Below the pieces are notes generated by a model that was not told the DNA's origin, made no database searches, and saw nothing but the letters and a program-made list of their open reading frames with translations. This document shows, one piece after another, positions 7,856-18,508 of a stretch of DNA of 64,000 bases (position 1 is the stretch's first letter; the number at the start of each line of letters is the position of its first letter). Origin of the DNA: Acidovorax sp. Leaf160 (GTDB lineage Bacteria; Pseudomonadota; Gammaproteobacteria; Burkholderiales; Burkholderiaceae_C); assembly GCF_001424265.1 (NCBI RefSeq), contig NZ_LMOV01000026.1, forward strand, positions 62,001 through 126,000. Reading direction: 5' to 3'. The position numbers and the translations under genes are program-made.

Positions 7856-8203
7856 GCAAAGACCGCGTAGTCGGAACGGCAAGTCGTCTTGCCGACATCA
7901 AAAGGCCGAGGCAGGGTTTCCACTGTTTTTGCGACCAACGCTCGCCGAGCGGGCGTGGACGCAAGATGGCAGTCAGCCAGCGCGCAAAGCGTGGGTGGCG
8001 AGAGGATCCGTTGCTCGGTCGTGCCAGGGCAGTCTTTGCCCGAAGGTTCACCCACTGTCCTCTTCGCCAAACGCCCCGCCTTGCTGCAGGGAGCTGCTGT
8101 CGACGGCGGAAAGGCACGGGCCGAAGGGCCCGTGGGCGTAGACCGGGCCCACCCGTTCACGCTCGGCGCCTTCCGGTTTTCTTTCATCAGCCAGGAGACA
8201 GCG
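7831..8203 (+). other. 373-bp gap before the pilus operon: promoter and long leader
   Basis: No convincing gene lies here. It holds the tandem-repeat promoter, a small hairpin at 7877-7894 (7-base arms CGGCAAG/CTTGCCG, 4-base loop) and otherwise GC-rich sequence. It stays open in the frame of the first pilin for over 100 codons, but that stretch resembles no pilin or signal peptide. The AGGAGA at 8192-8197 is the ribosome site for the ATG at 8204. Confidence 0.6.
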
Positions 8204-8830
8204 ATGCGAGCCAGCCCGGATTCCCACTCCCCCCAACCCTCGGCCCTGGAGCCGACCCCGTCCACCCCCCTCCGCCTGCGACGCTGCGCGGCAGCGCTCA
8301 CCCTCGGCGCCCTGAGCCTGGGCCTGGCGGCGCCGGCAGCGGCCATCACCGGCCAGCTCAATGCGCAGATCACGCTCACTTCGGGCTGCATCATCTTCGG
8401 TGGGCCAGGCACCGTGAGCGGCGCCAACTTCGGCACGCTCGACTTCGGCGTGCGGCCCTCCACCTTCGTCGGCACCGCCACCGCCGTGGCCACCGGCGGT
8501 GAAGGCGGCGGCACCACGCAGGTGGTGTGCTCGCCCGAGGTGTCCGCCATCAACATCGCCGTCAGTCCCGGCAACCATGCCGGACAGGGCACGTCGGGCG
8601 TGGGCCAGCGCGCCATGAGCAACGGCAGCGCCTTCCTGGCCTATGACGTCTACCAGGACCCGGGCCACACCACGCCGTATCCGCTGTCGTCCGCCGTCAC
8701 CGGCATTGCCGTGCCCATCACCGGCTCCGCCTTCGTGCTGCCCATCTACGGCCTGGTCAACAAGACCACCCCCAACGCCCTGCCGGCCGGCACCTACACC
8801 GACCAGCTGCAGGTCACGCTCACCTTCTGA
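8204..8830 (+). CDS. csuA/B: Csu-type major pilin, spore coat U (SCPU) domain
   Basis: A 208-residue exported pilin. The ATG at 8204 follows a clear AGGAGA. A long N-terminal region with an Arg patch leads into a hydrophobic core and an AAPAAA cleavage site near residue 48. The mature part is an SCPU domain: two Cys residues (TLTSGCIIF and TQVVCSPE) that should form the family disulfide, an N-terminal donor strand and the C-terminal strand TYTDQLQVTLTF recognised by the chaperone. It is the first gene of a five-gene archaic chaperone-usher operon (two pilins, chaperone, usher, two-domain tip protein). In Acinetobacter such pili build abiotic-surface biofilms. Its position as first gene suggests the major subunit; this is inference. 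Confidence 0.87.
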   Translation: MRASPDSHSPQPSALEPTPSTPLRLRRCAAALTLGALSLGLAAPAAAITGQLNAQITLTSGCIIFGGPGTVSGANFGTLDFGVRPSTFVGTATAVATGGEGGGTTQVVCSPEVSAINIAVSPGNHAGQGTSGVGQRAMSNGSAFLAYDVYQDPGHTTPYPLSSAVTGIAVPITGSAFVLPIYGLVNKTTPNALPAGTYTDQLQVTLTF

Positions 8831-8843
8831 CGCGGGGGGCGCC

Positions 8844-9431
8844 ATGTCGAGAAGTCCTCTTGCGGACGGGAATGCGCACGCCCGTACCGCCCCCCGCCGC
8901 CCTCGCCACCTGCGCGGTCGATGGCTCGGCGCCGCGCTGCTGGCAGCGCCCGCACTGGCCGTGCCGGCCTCCATTCCCACGACGGCGCCGATGCTGGTGA
9001 CGGCCTCGGTCGTGCGGGGCTGCATCGTCTCGGGCGCACCGCAGCAGACCGCCAACTTGCCGTTCGGTCGGATCGACTTCGGCACCCATCCCGCCGTGGG
9101 CGCGGCCAGCATCACCGCGCTGGCGGGCGGCGGCGGCCTGCAGGCCCGCATCGAATGCACGCCGGGCACGCAGGCCAGCATCAGTGCCAACGCCGGCCTG
9201 CACGCGCAGGGCACGCAGCGGCGCCTGTCCAACAACGCCGGGCAGTTCATTCCCTACGCGCTGGCGCTGGCCGGCGCGGCCACGGCGCCGCTGCCACCGA
9301 ACACCGTGGTGGACCTGCCCCTGGGCGCCACCGCCACGGCGCTGCCCATCGTGGGCACCGCGTCGCTGCCGGGCAGCGGCTTGGCCGCCGGGCTCTACAC
9401 CGACACCGTGCAGGTGACGCTGACATGGTGA
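8844..9431 (+). CDS. Csu-type minor pilin, SCPU domain
   Basis: A 195-residue exported protein with one SCPU domain, 13 bases after the first pilin. It has an Arg-rich start, a signal core LGAALLAAPALAV with cleavage near residue 42, the Cys pair (VVRGCIVS, ARIECTP) and the terminal strand YTDTVQVTLTW. It is more divergent than the first pilin and probably corresponds to CsuA or CsuB, a minor subunit; Acinetobacter has two such genes and this operon has one. The stop codon overlaps the start of the chaperone gene by 7 bases, which fits translational coupling. Confidence 0.85.
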   Translation: MSRSPLADGNAHARTAPRRPRHLRGRWLGAALLAAPALAVPASIPTTAPMLVTASVVRGCIVSGAPQQTANLPFGRIDFGTHPAVGAASITALAGGGGLQARIECTPGTQASISANAGLHAQGTQRRLSNNAGQFIPYALALAGAATAPLPPNTVVDLPLGATATALPIVGTASLPGSGLAAGLYTDTVQVTLTW

Positions 9432-10243
9432 GCCGCGCCACCTTTCTGGGCGGCTGGCTGCTGGCGGCCTGCGCCGGGCTGGGGGCCTGGGCGCCGCCAG
9501 CGCACGCCGCCGCTCCGCTCATGATCTGGCCGGTCGATCCGATGATCGCCGGCGGCCAGCGCGCCGTCGCCCTGTGGATCGAGAACCGGGGCGAGGAGCC
9601 GGTCAGCGTGCAGGTGCGGGTGATGGGCTGGACGCAGGACCAGGGCGACGACCAGTTCGATGCGCAAAAGGACGTCATCCCCAGCCCGCCCATCGCCGAC
9701 ATCGCGCCCGGTGCGCGCCAGCTGGTCCGGCTGATGGCCTTGGTGCCGGCCTCTCCGCTCTCGGAAGATGCCTACCGCGTGATCGTGGACGAACTGCCCC
9801 GGCCCGCGGGCGCAGCGCAGTCCGCCGGTGGTCCGGCGCCTGCTCCGGCGCTGGGCGTGCAGTTGCAGGTGCGCTATGCCATCCCGCTGTTCGTCTACGG
9901 CGCCGGTGCGGCGGGCCCCCGCATGTCGGCCACCGCGCTGGCCGCCCTGAATGGCGAGGCCGCGCAGCCGCTGGAGGCAAACCTGTCCTGGCGCATCGCC
10001 AGCGATGGCGACACGCACCGGCTGGTGCTGCGCAACGCCGGCCGCGCCCACGCGCGGCTCACCGCCGTTAGCTGGCAGGCGGCCGATGCTGCCCGCGAAA
10101 CCGCGATCAACCCCGGCCTGCTGGGCTATGTACTGCCCGGCAGCGAACGGCAGTGGGAACTGCCCGCCCCGCCCGCAGGTCCCCTGCTGCTGAAGGCCTC
10201 CGTCAACGGGCGGCCTGCCCTGGTTCCCCGTGCAGCGCCATGA
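9425..10243 (+). CDS. csuC: Periplasmic pilus chaperone (CsuC type)
   Basis: A 272-residue chaperone. The signal peptide ends at HAAAPLMIWP (cleavage near residue 29). Domain 1 (30-150) has the PapD-like immunoglobulin fold with WIENRGEEPVSVQVRVMGW and the subunit-binding strand motif ARQLVRLMALVP near 105. Domain 2 follows at 155-260 (VQLQVRYAIPLFVYG near 150). Family knowledge: it caps the pilin groove by donor-strand complementation in the periplasm and delivers subunits to the usher. It overlaps the preceding pilin by 7 bases and the usher by 14 bases. Confidence 0.88.
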   Translation: MVSRATFLGGWLLAACAGLGAWAPPAHAAAPLMIWPVDPMIAGGQRAVALWIENRGEEPVSVQVRVMGWTQDQGDDQFDAQKDVIPSPPIADIAPGARQLVRLMALVPASPLSEDAYRVIVDELPRPAGAAQSAGGPAPAPALGVQLQVRYAIPLFVYGAGAAGPRMSATALAALNGEAAQPLEANLSWRIASDGDTHRLVLRNAGRAHARLTAVSWQAADAARETAINPGLLGYVLPGSERQWELPAPPAGPLLLKASVNGRPALVPRAAP

Positions 10244-12677
10244 CCACCCCTCCCCCCTGCTGCGCACCGCCGGCTGGCTGGTGCTGCTGGGCTGCCTGCC
10301 GCATGCGCTGGGGGCAGGCGCCCTGCCGGCGGCGGCCGCGCCGCCTGCAGCGGCCCAAGGCACCGACCCACGCGGGCCGGTCACGCTGTACCTGGAGGTC
10401 ACCCTCAACGGCCAACCCGCGGGCGAGCTGATCGAAGTGACCCGGCACGGCCCCGGCCACCACGCCATCGACGCGGCCGTGCTGCGGCAGTGGCACCTGC
10501 CCGCCGACGCGCCTGACGGCACGCCGGTGGTGCTGGAAAGCCTGCCCGGCGTGTCGACGCGGTACGACGCGGCCGCGCAGCAGCTGGCCGTGCAGGTGCC
10601 GCCCGCCTGGCTGCCGGCGCAGCGGCTGCAGCCCGAGGACCGCGAGCCCCTGCAGCTGTTCGCCGGCAGCGGCTGGCTGCTGAACTACGACGTCTACGCC
10701 CAGCGGTCGCGTACCGGCCCGGTGAACGCGACCACCGCCTCCGTCTGGTCGGAGCAGCGCTATTTCGGCCCGCTCGGCATCGGCTCGAACACGGGAATCC
10801 TGCGCCATGCGGACAGCGGAGGCGGGACTTCCGGCTACCTGCGCTACGACACCCGCTGGACTCGCACCGACCCGGTGGCCGCCACCGAATGGACGGTGGG
10901 CGACATGGTGACCGGCTCCCTCCCTTGGTCCACGCCGGTGCGCCTGGGCGGTGTGCAGTGGTCGCGCAACTTCTCCACCCGGCCCGACCTGGTGACCTAC
11001 CCGCTGCCGGAATTCGCCGGCCAGGCCGCCGTGCCCTCCGCCGTGGATGTGTTCGTCAACGGGTTCCGCGCCACGCGCCAGAACGTGCAGCCCGGGCCCT
11101 TCACCCTGGGCGGCCTGCCCACGGTGTCGGGCAGCGGCATCGCGTCCGTCATCACCACCGACGCGCTGGGCCGGCGCGTGAGCACCGAGGTGCCGTTCTA
11201 CGTCAGCAGCCAGCTGCTGCGGCCCGGCTGGACGGACTATTCGCTGTCGCTGGGCGCCCTGCGGCGGGACTTCGGCATCCGCAACCTCGCCTACGGTCAG
11301 GCGCTGGGTTCAGGCGTGTACCGGCGCGGCATCACCGACCGCTGGACGCTGGAGGGCCAGGCCCAGGCCGGGCGCGACCTGGCGGTGCTCGGCCTGGGCA
11401 CGGTGAACCGGCTGGGGCAATGGGGCGTGGCGTCGGCGTCGGCCACCCGCGGACAGGTGCGCGGCACGGATGCTGGAATAGTTACGGGAAACGGTGGGGG
11501 CTGGCAGTACAGCCTGGGCTACCAGTACGAATCGGCGCTGGGCGGCATCTCGGCACAGCAGCTGGGGCGCACGGCGGGGTACGGCGATGCCAGCACCGCC
11601 GCGCGCGACGGCTTCCGGCTGCAGCGGCGCAGCCGGCAGATCAACGCGCACCTGAACACCCGCGTGGGCAGCTTCAACCTGGGCTGGGTGGATCTGCGCG
11701 GCGCGCTGAACGAGCGCAACCGGCTGGCCTACGCCAGCTTCAGCACGTCGCTGCAGCGTGACCTGTTCCTGTCGCTGACGGCCGGCCGCACGGTGGACAC
11801 GGGCGATACGCAACTGCGGATGCAGCTGACCTACCTGTTGGGCGACGACACCTCGGCGCAGGTCGCCTTCTCGCACACCGGCGGGCGCAACCAGGCGCAG
11901 GCGAGCTACCAGCGAAGCGTTCCGACCGAGGGGGGCTGGGGCTGGAATGCCAGCCGGTCGATCACCAGCGAGCGCGAGGGCCGCTACACGCAGGCCGCGG
12001 TGCAGCACCGCAGCCGCGCGCTGCTGGCCCAGGCCGGCGTGTTCGGCACGCCCGGCGCACCATCGCAGTGGGCGGGCGCTGCGGGCTCCCTGGGGTGGAT
12101 GGACGGCTATGCCTTCGCCGCCAACCGCATCACCGACAGCTTCGCGCTGGTCTCCACCGAAGGCGTGCCCGACGTGGAGGTGACATATGACAACCAGCCC
12201 ATGGGCCGAACGGACGAGCGCGGCTATCTGCTGGTGCCGGGCGTGACCTCGTACTACAACGGCCGCTTCGCCCTGAATGCGCTGGAAATGCCGGCCGACA
12301 TGCATGTGCCGGCGCTGGAAAAGAAGGTCGCGGTGCCGCGCGGCATGGGCGCTTTCGTTTCGCTGCCGGTGCTGAAGATGCGTACCGCCACCATCACGCT
12401 GCTGGACGCCGGGGGCCGGCCGCTGCCGCCCGGCAGCGCCGTGCTGCATGAACAGGGGCAGGTGCCTTCGGTGGTGGGCTGGGACGGGGTCGTCTACCTC
12501 ACGCGGCTGCACCCGCGCAACACGCTGGTGGCGCAGCCACCGGGCGGGGCGCCGCCCTGCCGGGCGGAGTTCGACGAGGCCGCCTATGCCGCCGCGCGGG
12601 ATCTGCTCGTGACCTGCCTCACCGAAGCGGAAGGTGCGGGCCGCGCTGGGCCGGCCGCACCGGGGCAGCGCACATGA
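10230..12677 (+). CDS. csuD: Outer membrane usher (CsuD type)
   Basis: An 815-residue FimD/PapC-family usher. The GTG start at 10230 lies inside the chaperone gene and is followed by a signal peptide (WLVLLGCLPHALGAGALPA). The order is: N-terminal chaperone-binding domain (about 45-160, LYLEVTLNGQPAGELIEV), a 24-strand barrel with plug (about 170-680, with VDVFVNGFRATRQNVQPGPF near 275), and C-terminal domains (about 690-790) with the usual ALEKKVAVPRGMGAFVSL. Length is normal for the Csu branch. It secretes and polymerises the pilin subunits. The stop codon overlaps the start of the tip gene (ATGA type). Confidence 0.9.
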   Translation: MQRHDHPSPLLRTAGWLVLLGCLPHALGAGALPAAAAPPAAAQGTDPRGPVTLYLEVTLNGQPAGELIEVTRHGPGHHAIDAAVLRQWHLPADAPDGTPVVLESLPGVSTRYDAAAQQLAVQVPPAWLPAQRLQPEDREPLQLFAGSGWLLNYDVYAQRSRTGPVNATTASVWSEQRYFGPLGIGSNTGILRHADSGGGTSGYLRYDTRWTRTDPVAATEWTVGDMVTGSLPWSTPVRLGGVQWSRNFSTRPDLVTYPLPEFAGQAAVPSAVDVFVNGFRATRQNVQPGPFTLGGLPTVSGSGIASVITTDALGRRVSTEVPFYVSSQLLRPGWTDYSLSLGALRRDFGIRNLAYGQALGSGVYRRGITDRWTLEGQAQAGRDLAVLGLGTVNRLGQWGVASASATRGQVRGTDAGIVTGNGGGWQYSLGYQYESALGGISAQQLGRTAGYGDASTAARDGFRLQRRSRQINAHLNTRVGSFNLGWVDLRGALNERNRLAYASFSTSLQRDLFLSLTAGRTVDTGDTQLRMQLTYLLGDDTSAQVAFSHTGGRNQAQASYQRSVPTEGGWGWNASRSITSEREGRYTQAAVQHRSRALLAQAGVFGTPGAPSQWAGAAGSLGWMDGYAFAANRITDSFALVSTEGVPDVEVTYDNQPMGRTDERGYLLVPGVTSYYNGRFALNALEMPADMHVPALEKKVAVPRGMGAFVSLPVLKMRTATITLLDAGGRPLPPGSAVLHEQGQVPSVVGWDGVVYLTRLHPRNTLVAQPPGGAPPCRAEFDEAAYAAARDLLVTCLTEAEGAGRAGPAAPGQRT

Positions 12678-13630
12678 CGAGAAGGAAGATGCAGCGGGGC
12701 GCGTGGCTTGCAGCCTGCGCCGGCGCGCTGATGGCCGGCCTGCCGGCGGCGCAGGCCGCGTGCGTGACGGCGGAAACCGGCGGCTCGCTGGGCACGGCAT
12801 CGTCGTTCCGGGTGCGGCAGGGCCCGGCCATCACCACGTCGGCCCAGTTCACGCTGGGCTGCGGAGGCATCGTGCTGTCGGCGCTGGGCACGCCCACGGT
12901 GCGCGCGAAGATCACCTCGCCCACCACGGGCCTGACGCTCAAGAACGGCGCGCGGCAGATCCCCTATCGCATCACCGACCTGGGCGGGGCTTCGTACACG
13001 CAAGGCCTGCTGGTCATCAACGCGTCCGGTGCCGCCGTGCTCGGCCTGCTGAGCAACAACACGGCCAACCTGCCGCTGCGCATCGCCACCACCCTCGGCG
13101 CGAACGTGCCCGCCGGCACCTACACAGACACCATCACGGTGAACTGGGAATACGCCAACCTCTGCGAAGGTTTGCTGGGCCTGGGCAACATCTGCGTGGG
13201 CATGCCGCGCAACGGCAACGTGGACCGGACACTGACCGTGCAGCTGGTGGTGACCAACGACTGCGCCATCACCGCGCCCGACCTGCATTTCGGTTCGGCG
13301 CCGCTGCCGGGGGCCTTCAGCTCCGTCACGCAGAACCTGACGCTGACCTGCACGCAGGGACTGAACTACACGGTGGGTATCACGGCCGGTGGGGCGCCGC
13401 AGGGCGGCCGGCGGCACATGAGCTCGGGCAACAACCGGTTGGCCTACGACATCTTCCGGCCCGGCGGCGGCGTCTGGGGCACCGAGGGCGCGGCCCGCGT
13501 CGCGGGCACCGGCGTGGCCGACGGCCTCACGCCGCAGACGCTGCCCTACACCGCCACCATCTACCCCGACCAGCCGGCCGTGCCGCCCGGGCTCTACCAG
13601 GACAGCCTGCAGGTCGAGGTGCAGTTCTGA
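12674..13630 (+). CDS. csuE: Two-domain pilus tip adhesin (CsuE type)
   Basis: A 318-residue exported protein with two SCPU domains in tandem (about 28-155 and 170-318). The signal peptide ends at AAQAACVTA near residue 28. The first domain holds TLGCGGIVLSALG and is the likely tip-binding domain; the second, with TNDCAITAPDLHFG and the final strand YQDSLQVEVQF, is the pilin-like domain that docks to the fibre. In Acinetobacter CsuE the first domain carries hydrophobic finger loops for binding plastics; whether the loops are equivalent here cannot be judged by eye. It is the last gene of the operon and is convergent with recQ (21 bases between stops). Confidence 0.86.
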   Translation: MTRRKMQRGAWLAACAGALMAGLPAAQAACVTAETGGSLGTASSFRVRQGPAITTSAQFTLGCGGIVLSALGTPTVRAKITSPTTGLTLKNGARQIPYRITDLGGASYTQGLLVINASGAAVLGLLSNNTANLPLRIATTLGANVPAGTYTDTITVNWEYANLCEGLLGLGNICVGMPRNGNVDRTLTVQLVVTNDCAITAPDLHFGSAPLPGAFSSVTQNLTLTCTQGLNYTVGITAGGAPQGGRRHMSSGNNRLAYDIFRPGGGVWGTEGAARVAGTGVADGLTPQTLPYTATIYPDQPAVPPGLYQDSLQVEVQF

Positions 13631-13651
13631 AGCGGAGGGGCCGCGCCCGGC

Positions 13652-15514
<1,863 letters not shown>

Positions 15515-15529
15515 ACTAAAACACTCTCT

Positions 15530-15586
15530 TTTTGATAGCAATCGGCCTTGAATACATAAGCGCCGAAGGCCGATTTGGCTTGAAAT
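15530..15586 (+). repeat. Dispersed intergenic repeat, copy A
   Basis: This 57-base element reads TTTTGATAGC, then a CTTGAATACATAAGCGCC core, then AGGCCGATTTGGCTTGAAAT. It aligns with the element at 62766-62822 and less well with 58306-58372. In both A and B the GATAGC edge points to the start codon of a minus-strand gene. Similar elements are, from memory, common in Comamonadaceae genomes. Confidence 0.7.
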
Positions 15587-15802
15587 CCATGGGCTTGCGA
15601 CTGGGTGGATGGCCGCAGGCACGCGAGGGCGCTATTGTGCGCGCCGCGCCCGCGCTCGCCACCCCTGCGCTGGTGCCGCCAACGATTCGCAACGCCAATG
15701 GGTCGGTCCGATTATTCAATTGGACGCGTATGACTGCTGCCTCCAAGATGGATCTCAGCCCCGGCACAGGGGTACCGACGGACCTGTCAGGAGACAACGA
15801 AC

Positions 15803-16771
15803 ATGCAGCGATTCCTTCGCGCCACCCTGGCGGCCTGCGGCGTGCTGGCGGCCAGCCTGCCGGCAACAGCCCAGCAGCCTTATCCCAGCGCGCCGGTCAC
15901 TCTGGTGGTGCCCTTTGCGGCGGGAAGCGGCACCGACGCCGTCGCCCGCACCGTGGGCCAGAAGCTGGCGGACCGCCTCAGGCAGCCGGTGCTGGTGGAC
16001 AACAAGCCCGGCGCCAACGGCCAGGTCGCCGCGCAACTGGTGTCCAAGGCCAAGCCGGACGGCTACACGCTGTTCATGACGACCAACACCACGCACTCCG
16101 CCAACCCGGCGCTGTACGCCAACCTGAAGTACGACCCCATCAAGGACTTCACGCCCGTGGCCCGCACGGGCGAGCTGCCCTTCGCGCTGATCGTGCATCC
16201 CAGCGTGCCGGCCAGGACGATGGCGGAGTTCATCGACTACGCCCGCGCCCACCCGGGCAAGCTGAGCTACGCCACGCCCAACAGCACCTCCCTGGTGGCC
16301 ATGGAGAGCATCAAGCACATCGCCCGGGTGGATCTTCTCGGCGTGCCGTACAAGTCCAGTCCGCAGGCGCTGACCGACCTGCTGGGCGGCCAGGTGCTGG
16401 CCTATGTGGTGGACCTGGGATCGGGCAAGAGCATGCTCACGGGAGACAAGGTGCGCACGCTGGGCATCACCACGGCCCAGCCGTCGCCGCTGCTGCCGGG
16501 CGTGGCCCCCATCGGGCAGACGGTCAAGGGGTTCGACCTCACGTCCTGGAACGGCATCTTCGGCCCTGCCGGCATGCCCCCTGCCGTGGTCACGCGCATC
16601 AACACCGAACTGCAAGCCGTGCTGGCCGACAAGGACACGCAGGACAAGCTGGCGCAGATCGGCTTCCAGGTCTGGCCCACCAAGACACCGGAAGAGTTCA
16701 GCCAGTACGTCGCCCAGCAGCTCACGCACTGGGGCGCGCTCATCCGGCAGGCGGGCATCCAGCCGGAATGA
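15803..16771 (+). CDS. Bug-family (TctC-like) periplasmic solute-binding protein
   Basis: A 322-residue exported binding protein. The signal peptide is cleaved near residue 24 (LPATAQQPYP). The two-lobe fold follows the family pattern: VTLVVPFAAGSGTDAVAR at about 33-50 and KPGANGQVAAQLVSKAKPDGYTL near 73-93, with conserved loops that bind a carboxylate through water. Family knowledge: such proteins bind dicarboxylic or aromatic acids, amides or other small carboxylates. No tripartite permease genes are adjacent, which is common for orphan Bug proteins. AGGAGA lies about 8 bases before the ATG. It leads a four-gene set with a CoA-transferase, a cupin and an acyl-CoA dehydrogenase, so the ligand is probably an acid that is activated to a CoA ester. 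Confidence 0.88.
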   Translation: MQRFLRATLAACGVLAASLPATAQQPYPSAPVTLVVPFAAGSGTDAVARTVGQKLADRLRQPVLVDNKPGANGQVAAQLVSKAKPDGYTLFMTTNTTHSANPALYANLKYDPIKDFTPVARTGELPFALIVHPSVPARTMAEFIDYARAHPGKLSYATPNSTSLVAMESIKHIARVDLLGVPYKSSPQALTDLLGGQVLAYVVDLGSGKSMLTGDKVRTLGITTAQPSPLLPGVAPIGQTVKGFDLTSWNGIFGPAGMPPAVVTRINTELQAVLADKDTQDKLAQIGFQVWPTKTPEEFSQYVAQQLTHWGALIRQAGIQPE

Positions 16772-16774
16772 CGA

Positions 16775-16835
16775 GCCCCCTTGAGCGGCGGGCCGCGTCG
16801 TGCCCCCGGCCGACGGCCGGTCGCTCCAAGAGGGC
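16775..16835. repeat. Large imperfect stem inside the Bug/CoA-transferase operon
   Basis: The arms GCCCCCTTGAGCG (16775-16787) and CGCTCCAAGAGGGC (16822-16835) pair with one mismatch and one bulge around a GC-rich 34-base middle. A CCCCTTGAGCGGC fragment recurs at about 19676, just after the acyl-CoA dehydrogenase. Without a T-run it is more likely an mRNA-stabilising or attenuating stem than a full terminator. Confidence 0.55.
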
Positions 16836-16853
16836 GCCCAAAGGACACACGAC

Positions 16854-18107
16854 ATGACAGATGACGCTTCCTCCACGCCCTGCGCACCACGCACCGGCCC
16901 GCTGGCCGGGGTGCGCGTGCTCGACCTCACCTCGGTCATCATGGGCCCGTTCGCGACGCAGATCCTGGCGCAGCTGGGCGCCGACGTCATCAAGGTGGAG
17001 ACGCCCGAGGGCGACAACATGCGGCACGTGGGCCCGATGCGGCATGCCGGCATGGGACACATCTTCCTGCATGCGAACGCGGGCAAGCAGAGCATCGCGC
17101 TCGACCTGAAGCAACCGGAGGGGAGCGAAGCGGCGCTGCGGCTGGCCGAGGGCTGCGACGTGCTCATCAGCAACGTGCGGCCGCAGGCGTTGGCCCGGCT
17201 CGGGCTGGATTACGAGGCGGTGTGCGCACGCAACCCGCGCATCGTCCACGTAAGCTGCTGCGGCTTCGACCAGGAGGGGCCGGACGCCGCGCGCCCCGCC
17301 TACGACGACCTGATCCAGGGCGCCACCGGCATCCCGTGGCTCATGCAGCGCTACGGCGCGCCGGAGCCGTCGTATGCGCCCACCACCCTGTCGGACCGGG
17401 TCACCGGGCTGCACGCCGTCTATGCCGTGACGGCGGCGCTCTACGCCCGCGAAAAGACGGGCCGGGGGCAGGCGGTGGTCGTGCCCATGTTCGAGGCCAT
17501 GGCGCAGTTCGTGCTGGGCGACCACATGGCGGGCCTCACCTTCGAGCCGCCGCTGGGCGAGCCCGGCTACGCGCGCCTGCTCACCGCCCACCGCAAGCCC
17601 TACGCCACGGCCGACGGCATGCTCTGCGTGCTGATCTACAACGACAAGCACTGGCGCAGCTTCTTCGCCGCCATCGGCGAGACAGAGGGGCTGGCCCACG
17701 ATCCCCGCTTCGCCACGCACGGAGCGCGCGCCGCCCACATCGACGCCGTCTATGCCGAGGTGGCGCGCATCCTGCGCACCCGCACCACCGCCGCATGGCA
17801 GGCGCTGCTGGACGCCGCCGACGTGCCCAACATGCCGATGAACTCGCCGGCCGACCTGCTGACCAACCCGCAGCTGCGCGCCACCGGCTTCCTGCACGAC
17901 ACGGTGCACCCCACCGAAGGGCCCGTGCACGCCATGGGCCACCCCACACGCTGGTCGGCCACGCCGCCCGCGCGCGATCTGCCCGCGGCACCGCGGCTGG
18001 GCCAGCACACCCGCGCGCTGCTGGCGCAAGCCGGCTACACGCCGGCCCAGATCGACGCCCTGCTGTCGCAGGGCATCTGCCGCACATCCGACGGAGAACC
18101 CGCATGA
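16854..18107 (+). CDS. Class III CoA-transferase (CaiB/BaiF family)
   Basis: A 417-residue enzyme that moves CoA between acyl groups through a mixed-anhydride and thioester on an aspartate. The N-terminal Rossmann part has GVRVLDLTSVIMGPFATQIL near 19-38 and GADVIKVETPEGDNMRHVGP near 42-61. The expected catalytic Asp is Asp151 in RPAYDDLIQGATG. The C-terminal linked domain has PNMPMNSPADLLTNPQL near 324-340, as in the family. The ATG at 16854 is the first start after the stem structure. The next start codon overlaps its stop by four bases. With the acyl-CoA dehydrogenase two genes on, it likely activates the acid bound by the Bug protein; the acid is not identifiable. Confidence 0.9.
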   Translation: MTDDASSTPCAPRTGPLAGVRVLDLTSVIMGPFATQILAQLGADVIKVETPEGDNMRHVGPMRHAGMGHIFLHANAGKQSIALDLKQPEGSEAALRLAEGCDVLISNVRPQALARLGLDYEAVCARNPRIVHVSCCGFDQEGPDAARPAYDDLIQGATGIPWLMQRYGAPEPSYAPTTLSDRVTGLHAVYAVTAALYAREKTGRGQAVVVPMFEAMAQFVLGDHMAGLTFEPPLGEPGYARLLTAHRKPYATADGMLCVLIYNDKHWRSFFAAIGETEGLAHDPRFATHGARAAHIDAVYAEVARILRTRTTAAWQALLDAADVPNMPMNSPADLLTNPQLRATGFLHDTVHPTEGPVHAMGHPTRWSATPPARDLPAAPRLGQHTRALLAQAGYTPAQIDALLSQGICRTSDGEPA

Positions 18108-18508
18108 CCCTCCCCACCTCCCGCTACCTGGTGCGCCAGGCCCAGGTGCCCGGCTACCAGCCGGCCAATCACCACCACACCGTGAACCAGCGCCTGATCG
18201 GCCCCGAGACCGTGGGCGCGCGGCAGATGGAAGTGCTGCTCGGCACCCTGCACCAGGGCGGCGGCGCGCTGCCGCATGCGCACCCGGGCATCGAGCAGGC
18301 CTGCTACCTGCTGGAGGGCACCGCCCGCGCCGAGGTGGAGGGAGAGGCCTTCGACATGGTGCCGGGCGACATGTGCTTCTTCCCGGCCGACCGCATGCAC
18401 GTGTTCACCGTGACCAGCGACACGCCGGTGAAGCTGCTGGTGATCTACAGCCCGCCCTACGGCGAATCGCCCGACAAGGTGATCCGCCCGGCTGCGAAAG
18501 GCGCGTGA
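18104..18508 (+). CDS. Small cupin-domain protein
   Basis: A 134-residue single-domain cupin. Cupin motif 1 is seen around residues 52-70 (LPHAHPGIEQACYLLEGTAR) with two His, and motif 2 around 85-100 (MVPGDMCFFPADRMHVF) with the last metal-ligand His. It overlaps the CoA-transferase stop (ATGA) and its own stop overlaps the acyl-CoA dehydrogenase ATG by one base, so the three are translated as one unit. Such small cupins may be isomerases, decarboxylases or sensors; nothing here decides which. Confidence 0.8.
   Translation: MTLPTSRYLVRQAQVPGYQPANHHHTVNQRLIGPETVGARQMEVLLGTLHQGGGALPHAHPGIEQACYLLEGTARAEVEGEAFDMVPGDMCFFPADRMHVFTVTSDTPVKLLVIYSPPYGESPDKVIRPAAKGA

Noticed and set aside
8023-8050. 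Possible sigma54 element (GGGCAG...TTTGCCC) upstream of the pilus genes
   Set aside because: The GG to GC spacing is one base short and the flanking bases do not match the consensus.
7889-8203. In-frame 105-codon upstream extension of the first pilin
   Set aside because: The AGGAGA at 8192 and the signal peptide place the start at 8204; the extension has no family similarity and lies in a leader region.
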